Below, one piece after another: positions 6,816 through 11,423 of a stretch of DNA of 11,423 nucleotides (position 1 is its first letter; every line of letters begins with the position of its first letter). The notes under the pieces are model-generated. The model ran no database searches. It saw only the letters and a program-made list of their open reading frames with translations, and was not told where the DNA came from. Both the position numbers and the translations under genes were made by a program. The stretch comes from Acidobacteriota bacterium (GTDB lineage: Bacteria; Acidobacteriota; Terriglobia; Terriglobales; Acidobacteriaceae), in NCBI GenBank assembly GCA_003224995.1, contig QIAI01000320.1, positions 1-11,423 of the forward strand, given 5' to 3'.

Positions 6816-6990
6816 GTGACGCAACCTTCCGGCGCACATGGTGAACCTTGAGACGGCATCGTCGAACGACGCAGCCGTCGTAAAGAATAACGGCGATGCG
6901 ACCAAGTCCCTGAGCGAAGTTCGCCTAAGCGGAAAGAAATTTTCGCTTGCGGTTGGAGAAGAAGCCGCCAAGGCGGACGCGACACGGTAG
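6816..6990 (+). pseudogene. 5'-truncated second copy of the small secreted protein gene
   Basis: From about 6829 to the TAG at 6990 this matches the 3' half of the gene at 5344-5715. Over 6838-6990 I count 12 differences in 153 bases (92% identity). Nine of the 12 are at third codon positions, so the copy diverged while still coding. The last 50 codons are open (AHMVNLETASSNDAAVVKNNG onward), but the signal peptide and first half are missing and an in-frame TGA lies at 6817-6819, where the match decays with small indels (GTGA-CGC-AA against GTGATCGCCAA). The downstream terminator is also duplicated. The copy was probably cut by the event that placed the minus-strand gene pair beside it. Confidence 0.85.
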
Positions 6991-7013
6991 CGATTTTGCG
7001 GTGATAAGAATAA

Positions 7014-7041
7014 GGGGAGCCGGAAGGCTCCCCGTTTCTTT
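7014..7041. terminator. Intrinsic terminator, probably working in both directions
   Basis: GGGGAGCC (7014-7021) pairs with GGCTCCCC (7026-7033) around a GGAA tetraloop. On the plus strand GTTTCTTT follows; on the minus strand TTATTCTTAT follows. It is a copy of the terminator at 5739-5767 and ends the truncated copy. It also lies about 100 bases after the stop of the M1 peptidase gene and could end that transcript. Confidence 0.8.
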
Positions 7042-7139
7042 GTCCGTCGATGGACCCGCTGATGAATCTCTCACCGCCTAACATCAAGTCCGGCATCGCG
7101 TCAGCACCCGCCTATTTCTTTTGCGCTAATGAATGGCTC

Positions 7140-9629
7140 TTAGTTTGCAAGAACGTCTTCCATGTAGTTCAAGATGACACGGCGCGGCCTCTCCTTCAGT
7201 CCTTTGAGAGGGACCTTCTGAGTGATGGCCTCGTTGCCCGTCATGCGAACGCGGCCCAGCCTGACGATGCGGCCATCCGTCAATTCCAGGTAAATGGGCA
7301 CCAGCATGGAAAAGTGTTCATTCACGTTGGACTGGGTCAGCGTGACATTCAGCACGATGTCACCATTAGAACTATTATCGAAGGATGAGTTCAGCTTATA
7401 AGCAGGCAGGGCTGTGCCATACACGTATTCGTCGAAAAACCAATCCATCTTGCCGCCACCGATCTGCATCATGTCCGGCGTCATATGTCGTTCCACTGTA
7501 GCTTTGAAGTCTTCGGTGGTCGCGGCCTTGCCAGAATAGGTTTTCACGAAATCCTGCATCATCTCTTTGAACTTCTGATCGCCATTGCGATTGTCCGCCA
7601 TCATCATGCGCAACATGTGCAGAATGTATGCGCCCTTCGGATAGATGAGATTGCGAGTGATGTTTTCTCCAGCACGTGTGTTGTTTAGGCGATAACCCAT
7701 GGTGACCGGCCCTGCGTCGATTCCGCGAAAGCCCTGGGCGTCGCGCGCAGTCAGCAACTCGTGTTCATCTTTCCAGAAGTTGATGAATTTCTGCGGATTC
7801 TGCTCGACCATTTGCAGGTAGATGGAAGCAGATGCTTCGGCGAAGCCTTCACTCATCCATTGATCGCGATAGGAGTTGAACCCCACCGTGTGTCCCCACC
7901 ATTGATGGGCGACCTCGTGTGGTGTCACGATTTTCCAGTATCCGTGATCTCCGAAATCCATTCCCAGTTGATGCCGGACGGTAGTATCGAAAAAATAGCA
8001 CATGGGAATCCAGACCAGTCCGGGCCAGGATTGCCCGTACCGGCAACTGGTCTGCTGAGTGATCGCGAGGTGCTTGAAAGCCGAAGGGCCGAAATAGTCG
8101 CTATAGATTTCTACCGACAGCTGACCCTCCGCCAGCGCCTTCTTAATCAGCGGGGTTGTCCCCATTGTGCCCAGGGCGAGCCCCGTCATCTGGTGGAATT
8201 GTGAGGGCGTGTCATCGTTGGCTATGTGCTGAATCTGTTGCACCCAGTCGGGCGGGTCTTCGTTTGCGATGGACTGCACAAAATAATCAGGCTTGGTGAG
8301 CTTGGTTTCCTTGATACGGAATCTGCCGAAGTTGAATCCGGCTACCGTTTGGGCGCCTTCGCTCTTCCATACCGTGACGTTCTGACCGCCTTCGTTTTTT
8401 TCGCTGACCAGTTCGCCCGTGGCCGCCATCTTCATGCCCTTGGGAATGCGGAAGGTCAGATCGTAACTGGTGTATTCACCAAGCACAGAGGCAGGATTAT
8501 TCGGATACCAGTCATTTCGAGCTACCGGATAGTAGTTGTCGCCACCGGTATTGAATACTGCTTCCTTTCCCGCGTAGGTCGTGGTGAAAGTCAATTTCTC
8601 ATTGAGTGCCAAGGCTTTTGGCAAAACCACCGAGAGTTGGGCATCCTCGTTCTTGTCTTCCTGAATAAACCCAAGCGATGTGCCGTCCGCCGCGGTCACG
8701 TCTTGCACTCGCAGCCTTCGAAAAAGTTCGAGCGGCACGACCCGCAGCCCATTTACCTTTGACACGATGGTGGTGGTTGCCTTGCCGATCAGGTTGCCAT
8801 TCTTTTCGATGGTCGTATCCAGAATCTGATGATCGATCTGGACAAAACCATTCTTCTGGGCGCCGGTGGCGTGCCCGCTCGCGTATTCGGAAGCCAAGTG
8901 GAACGCTCCCCAATAGCCATGCTTATTGTCCTCGTAGGTCATCAACTCAACCTCTTCTGGCCCCAAGGACATCGCGTAAGCAAACTCCCCAAAGGTTTCC
9001 AAGGCGAACTCGGGAGCCCCGTGAGGGTCGATGGCATAGACCATTTTGTCGCTGTACCGCTTGCCATGAATGAAGGCAACAAACAATCCGTCGGGAGCAG
9101 GACTGAGCACGTCCTGCAGAATGCGCGCGCTCAGGTTGAAGCGGAGTCTCTTCCGGCTCGTCTGCAGGCTGTCTTGCAACTGATCAGCTTCGCAGCCCGC
9201 CGACGCCGTGCTTCCAGCCTTCTTGACTTCCTCGTAGGTCGAGTCGGTAAACCGGAGGACCATGCGAGAGAAGTTTTCGACAAACTCATCTCCCTTGGTC
9301 AGCAACTTCAAGCTGGACCGTTCGGATGGGATTGCAGTATCAATGACTAAACTGCCCTCGCCCACGAACACCGCGCCCGTTACTTTGCCCATGACTGGCG
9401 TGAGAAAGCACAACGTGCCAGACCGCAGGTGAAACGTTGCCACCTCACGCTTTAAGACCAGATTGTTCACCGCGACGCTTTCCCCGCTTAGCGTGACGTT
9501 ACGGAGTTGCTGGTAAGTAGCATCGGTGTTAGGCGCGGATCCCGCAAAAAGCGGCGGCACTAACACAGCTATTAAGACCAGAGAGACAAGGACGATCGTT
9601 CGAGAAGCAGGATAACGGGTGACGAGCAT
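7140..9629 (-). CDS. Large secreted M1-like zinc metallopeptidase
   Basis: An 829-residue protein with a signal peptide (MLVTRYPASRTIVLVSLVLI, ending near PPLFA at about 29). Residues 30-245 form an N-terminal region not typical of M1 enzymes. About 245-470 resembles the M1 beta-domain, and the catalytic domain follows. The Zn motif HEVAHQWWGH is at 571-580, with third ligand E594 in WMSEGFAEASA at the correct HExxH-x18-E spacing. Y663 in IYPKGAYILHML matches the transition-state tyrosine position of M1 enzymes. The exopeptidase motif GxMEN expected 25-40 residues before HExxH is not visible; that region reads SWPGLVWIPMCYFFD. Metalloprotease chemistry is likely, but aminopeptidase specificity is uncertain. 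The start is supported by AAAAGGGA (9638-9645) eight bases upstream. It is monocistronic, with promoter candidate and terminator noted separately. Confidence 0.92.
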   Translation of the reverse strand: MLVTRYPASRTIVLVSLVLIAVLVPPLFAGSAPNTDATYQQLRNVTLSGESVAVNNLVLKREVATFHLRSGTLCFLTPVMGKVTGAVFVGEGSLVIDTAIPSERSSLKLLTKGDEFVENFSRMVLRFTDSTYEEVKKAGSTASAGCEADQLQDSLQTSRKRLRFNLSARILQDVLSPAPDGLFVAFIHGKRYSDKMVYAIDPHGAPEFALETFGEFAYAMSLGPEEVELMTYEDNKHGYWGAFHLASEYASGHATGAQKNGFVQIDHQILDTTIEKNGNLIGKATTTIVSKVNGLRVVPLELFRRLRVQDVTAADGTSLGFIQEDKNEDAQLSVVLPKALALNEKLTFTTTYAGKEAVFNTGGDNYYPVARNDWYPNNPASVLGEYTSYDLTFRIPKGMKMAATGELVSEKNEGGQNVTVWKSEGAQTVAGFNFGRFRIKETKLTKPDYFVQSIANEDPPDWVQQIQHIANDDTPSQFHQMTGLALGTMGTTPLIKKALAEGQLSVEIYSDYFGPSAFKHLAITQQTSCRYGQSWPGLVWIPMCYFFDTTVRHQLGMDFGDHGYWKIVTPHEVAHQWWGHTVGFNSYRDQWMSEGFAEASASIYLQMVEQNPQKFINFWKDEHELLTARDAQGFRGIDAGPVTMGYRLNNTRAGENITRNLIYPKGAYILHMLRMMMADNRNGDQKFKEMMQDFVKTYSGKAATTEDFKATVERHMTPDMMQIGGGKMDWFFDEYVYGTALPAYKLNSSFDNSSNGDIVLNVTLTQSNVNEHFSMLVPIYLELTDGRIVRLGRVRMTGNEAITQKVPLKGLKERPRRVILNYMEDVLAN

Positions 9630-9637
9630 GGCGTGAA

Positions 9638-9645
9638 TCCCTTTT
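9638..9645 (-). promoter_or_regulatory. Ribosome binding site of the M1-like peptidase
   Basis: The minus strand carries AAAAGGGA eight bases before ATG at 9629, supporting that start and the signal peptide that follows. Confidence 0.6.
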
Positions 9646-9667
9646 ACTGCGACCGCGTGGTCCCTGC

Positions 9668-9695
9668 ATTATGCCGTTAAAAGTACGAATTGCAA
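9668..9695 (-). promoter_or_regulatory. Sigma70-like promoter candidate for the M1-like peptidase
   Basis: On the minus strand TTGCAA (9695-9690) is followed after 16 bases by CATAAT (9673-9668). These match 4 of 6 and 5 of 6 consensus positions. Transcription would start near 9661, giving a leader of about 30 bases with the SD inside it. Confidence 0.5.
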
Positions 9696-9740
9696 GTGAT
9701 CAGTGTCACGCTTAGGGCTCCGCCAAGCGGCAGAGCAGGT

Positions 9741-9775
9741 AGCAAAAACAAAAGGAGCGCAATTGTTTGCGCTCC
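9741..9775 (-). terminator. Intrinsic terminator of the sulfur-carrier operon
   Basis: GGAGCGCAA (9754-9762) pairs with TTGCGCTCC (9767-9775) around a 4-base loop. On the minus strand the stem is followed by TTTTGTTTTTGCT. It lies 30 bases after the stop of the MoeZ-like gene. Confidence 0.9.
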
Positions 9776-9805
9776 TCATGAACTCACTTACTGACCAAAA
9801 ACTCC

Positions 9806-10978
9806 TTAGTACTTTGGCATCTTAGGATCGATTTTGTCGGCCCAGGCCAGGATCCCGCCCGCAAGGTTATGTACCTTCTTGAAGCCGGCCTGCTGCAGAA
9901 AACCTACGGCTTTCGCGCTGCGCACGCCGGAGCGGCAATGGGCTACGATCTCTCGGCTGGAGTCGAGTTCATTCACGCGCTTGGGCAGATCGCCCAGCGG
10001 AATCAAATGCCCGCCAATGTTGCAGATCTGGTATTCGTGTGGCTCGCGTACGTCGAGCACGTATAGATTCTCGCCGGCATCCAGGCGGCGCTTGAGTTCT
10101 TCCACTTGCATCTCGGGAATTCCCGTCTCCACTGGCTTTTCCTCCCCGCGGATTCCGCAGAATTCATTGTAGTCGATCAACTGAGTGATGGTCGGGTGCG
10201 TACCGCATGCCGGGCAGTCAGGATTTTTGCGCAGCTTGAGCTCGCGAAACTTCATGGCTAGCGCATCGATCAGCAGCAGGCGCCCGATCAGCGGCTCGCC
10301 AGCCCCGAGGATCAGCTTGATGACTTCGGTGGCTTGCATTACGCCGACCAAGCCGGGAAGAATCCCCAGCACTCCGCCTTCGGCGCAAGACGGGACCAGT
10401 CCCGGCGGTGGCGGTTCAGGATAAAGGCAGCGATAGCACGGGCCTTCTTCCGTGGCGAACACGCTGGCCTGCCCTTCGAAGCGGAAAATCGATCCGTAGA
10501 CGTTGGGCTTGCCGGTCAGGACGCAGGCATCGTTCACGAGATAGCGGGTGGGAAAGTTGTCGGTGCCGTCGGCGATGATATCGAAGTCGCGGAACAGCTC
10601 GAGCGCATTGGTGCTGGAAAGCCGAGTCTCGATCTTCTTCACCTTCACGAAGGGATTAATCGCCTGCAGCTTCTCGGCGGCAGAGTCGAGCTTTTTGCGG
10701 CCGACGTCAGCGGTCGAGTGAATGATCTGGCGCTGCAGGTTGGTGAAGTCCACCACGTCGAAGTCGACGATGCCGAGGGTGCCCACGCCCGCCGCCGCCA
10801 GATAAAGCGCCAGCGGCGATCCCAATCCGCCCGCCCCGATACAGAGCACGCGCGCCGCTTTCAGCTTCTGCTGTCCCTCCATGCCGACCTCGGGCATGAT
10901 CAGGTGGCGCGAGTAGCGCAGGATCTCGTCGTTGCTAAGGGTAGCGGCTTGGGGCTTGACTTCAAATGTGGTGGCCAT
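9806..10978 (-). CDS. moeZ: MoeZ-type E1-like adenylyltransferase/sulfurtransferase (ThiF/MoeB-rhodanese fusion)
   Basis: A 390-residue two-domain enzyme. The ThiF/MoeB domain (about 10-270) adenylates the C-terminal glycine of a ubiquitin-like sulfur carrier with ATP. It shows the nucleotide loop GAGGLGS (48-54), DFTNLQRQ, DGTDNFPTRYL (137-147), zinc cysteines C181, C184, C255 and C258, and the conserved cysteine C198 in PSCAEGGVLG. The rhodanese domain (about 287-390) carries the persulfide loop HCRSGVR with catalytic C348 and would donate sulfur to form the carrier thiocarboxylate. A carrier gene lies upstream on the same strand. The start has GAGG five bases before ATG (10984-10987). Between the two genes lies a polycysteine leader ORF whose RNA can mask this SD, which argues for a role in cysteine synthesis. 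MoeB or ThiF roles for molybdopterin or thiamine are alternatives. Confidence 0.93.
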   Translation of the reverse strand: MATTFEVKPQAATLSNDEILRYSRHLIMPEVGMEGQQKLKAARVLCIGAGGLGSPLALYLAAAGVGTLGIVDFDVVDFTNLQRQIIHSTADVGRKKLDSAAEKLQAINPFVKVKKIETRLSSTNALELFRDFDIIADGTDNFPTRYLVNDACVLTGKPNVYGSIFRFEGQASVFATEEGPCYRCLYPEPPPPGLVPSCAEGGVLGILPGLVGVMQATEVIKLILGAGEPLIGRLLLIDALAMKFRELKLRKNPDCPACGTHPTITQLIDYNEFCGIRGEEKPVETGIPEMQVEELKRRLDAGENLYVLDVREPHEYQICNIGGHLIPLGDLPKRVNELDSSREIVAHCRSGVRSAKAVGFLQQAGFKKVHNLAGGILAWADKIDPKMPKY

Positions 10979-11098
10979 CAGGACCTCGTTGTGGAATTTT
11001 CAATTTCGAGAACGCCAGCCTGGACTACTAGCGACAACAACAGAGAGGACAACAACAGCAGCAGGTGCTGAGGAGGGGCATTCGAGTTGTTAGTCCAG
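10979..11098 (-). promoter_or_regulatory. Candidate cysteine-responsive attenuator in front of the MoeZ-like gene
   Basis: Two competing RNA helices can be drawn by hand. Helix A pairs CUGGACUA (11098-11091) with UAGUCCAG (11027-11020) and adds ACAAC (11090-11086) with GUUGU (11038-11034), giving 13 bp with a 6-base bulge. Helix B pairs CCUC (11048-11045) and GUUGU (11041-11037), separated by a 3-base bulge, with ACAACGAGG (10992-10984), which contains the SD of the MoeZ-like gene. A and B share bases 11037-11038 and cannot both form fully. The shared arm consists of Cys codons of the leader ORF, so ribosome position there should decide the fold. This is inference from complementarity, not a computed fold. 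Confidence 0.55.
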
Positions 11099-11105
11099 CA
11101 GGCAT
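11028..11105 (-). CDS. Polycysteine leader peptide (8 Cys codons, two stops) upstream of the MoeZ-like gene
   Basis: On the minus strand ATG at 11081 opens MPLLSTCCCCCPLCCCR (17 residues), ended by TAG at 11028 and a second in-frame TAG at 11025. The Cys codons are TGC TGC TGT TGT TGT, then TGT TGT TGT. An in-frame ATG at 11105 adds eight residues (MPAGLTTR). That start lies four bases after the carrier stop and has GGAGG (11117-11121) eleven bases upstream, so I list the longer form; the shorter start has no clear SD. Runs of the codon for a pathway end product are the hallmark of attenuation leaders, and polycysteine upstream ORFs controlling sulfur genes have been described in mycobacteria. 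The peptide itself probably has no function beyond being translated. A chance (CTG/TTG) repeat is the main alternative. Confidence 0.62.
   Translation of the reverse strand: MPAGLTTRMPLLSTCCCCCPLCCCR
11033..11058. repeat. Short direct repeat GACAACAACAG inside the leader
   Basis: GACAACAACAG occurs at 11033-11043 and again at 11048-11058. In the leader frame each copy covers the Cys codon triplets. It may show how the Cys run expanded by slippage or local duplication. Confidence 0.6.
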
Positions 11106-11109
11106 GAAC

Positions 11110-11385
11110 CTAGCGGCCTCCGGCGATCGAAGGCACTATGGAAATGGTATCACCGTCCTGGACCGCGGTGGCCTCTTTCTGGAGATAGCGCACATCCTCG
11201 TCGTTGAGGTAGACGTTCACGAAGGCGCGCAGCTTGCCGTCCTCGGTGTAGAGGTGGCGACGCAAGTCAGGATGCTGGGAGACCAGTCCGGAGAGGGCGT
11301 CGGCAATGGAGCCGGCTTTCACCTCAACCGCGGCCTGCTTCCCGGCATATTGCCGTAAAGGAGTTGGAATGTGGATTTTAGCCAT
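11110..11385 (-). CDS. CysO-like sulfur carrier protein (ThiS/MoaD ubiquitin fold) ending in GGR
   Basis: A 91-residue beta-grasp sulfur carrier. Its C-terminal half (RAFVNVYLNDEDVRYLQ, then ATAVQDGDTISIVPSIAGG) strongly recalls mycobacterial CysO, which ends NDEDVR...ATAIADGDSVTILPAVAGG as I remember it. These carriers are adenylated at the terminal glycine and converted to a thiocarboxylate by a MoeZ-type enzyme. CysM-type synthases use it to make a carrier-cysteine adduct, and a JAMM/Mec-type protease releases cysteine. The E1-like gene lies downstream on the same strand, after the polycysteine leader. One extra Arg follows the GG, so the carrier may need trimming first. Only 38 bases upstream are visible, and no clear SD precedes the ATG. 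A MoaD or ThiS role is the alternative. Confidence 0.85.
   Translation of the reverse strand: MAKIHIPTPLRQYAGKQAAVEVKAGSIADALSGLVSQHPDLRRHLYTEDGKLRAFVNVYLNDEDVRYLQKEATAVQDGDTISIVPSIAGGR
11117..11121 (-). promoter_or_regulatory. SD-like GGAGG embedded in the GlyGly codons of the carrier
   Basis: The GGA GGC codons for the terminal di-glycine create GGAGG, eleven bases before the leader ATG at 11105. The spacing is long but usable, and would couple leader translation to that of the carrier. Confidence 0.4.
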
Positions 11386-11423
11386 GGGTAAATGATGCCA
11401 TAGTTGGGGCGAAAGATTCAGCG

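Noticed and set aside
8226..8762. Plus-strand open frame of 178 codons opposite the M1-like peptidase
   Set aside because: It is antisense to a continuous 829-residue protein with clear M1 catalytic motifs, and has no recognisable domain.
10334..11071. Plus-strand open frame of 245 codons opposite the MoeZ-like gene
   Set aside because: It is the complement of an unmistakable ThiF/MoeB gene. Its end only coincides with the leader region, and its product looks like an antisense translation.
11028..11081. Leader ORF as a simple CTG/TTG microsatellite without meaning
   Set aside because: Considered seriously, since the DNA is repetitive. The frame with a start codon, eight Cys codons, two stops, a sulfur-gene context and complementarity to the downstream SD together make chance less likely. 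Conservation has not been tested.

Overview
The window looks like a chromosomal segment of an Acidobacteriota member, probably a Terriglobia/Koribacter-like soil lineage. Supporting signs are about 60% G+C in most genes, secreted M13 and M1 metallopeptidases, a YacL-type PIN/TRAM protein with a membrane-anchor N terminus, a small secreted protein of a type I associate with this phylum, and an intergenic repeat of the 'GTCATCCCGA..GGAGCGAAGCGGAG..GAGGGACC' type. The assignment is inferred from style of sequence, not from a database match.

Layout from left to right. 1-1888 (minus): an M13 metallopeptidase, cut at its C terminus by the window edge. 1994-3103 (minus): a PIN/TRAM membrane protein. 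3407-4363 (plus): an MDR quinone-oxidoreductase-like enzyme whose 3' end is followed by a diverged 26-bp tandem copy. 4364-5343: about 980 bases with no convincing gene, holding a dispersed-type repeat and decayed repeat-like stretches. 5344-5715 (plus): a small secreted protein with its own terminator. 5832-6771 (minus): two short, low-G+C, translationally coupled secreted proteins. 6816-7041 (plus): a 5'-truncated copy of the small secreted protein gene together with its terminator, so the two-gene block sits between two copies of the same 3' end. 7140-9629 (minus): a large secreted M1-type metallopeptidase with HExxH-E but no recognisable GxMEN motif. 9806-11385 (minus): a sulfur-carrier operon.

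The most interesting part is the right end. A CysO-like (ThiS/MoaD-fold) sulfur carrier is followed by a MoeZ-type E1 enzyme (ThiF/MoeB domain fused to rhodanese). In the 131 bases between them the minus strand encodes a tiny ORF, MPLLSTCCCCCPLCCCR, followed by two stop codons. Eight of its 17 residues are cysteine. The same RNA can form two competing helices, one of which pairs the Cys-codon region with the Shine-Dalgarno sequence of the E1 gene. This looks like a cysteine-sensing leader peptide and attenuator. It also suggests that the carrier/E1 pair makes a protein thiocarboxylate for cysteine synthesis (as CysO/MoeZ do in mycobacteria) rather than for molybdopterin or thiamine. An intrinsic terminator closes the operon at 9741-9775.

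No tRNA, rRNA, CRISPR array or transposase was seen.
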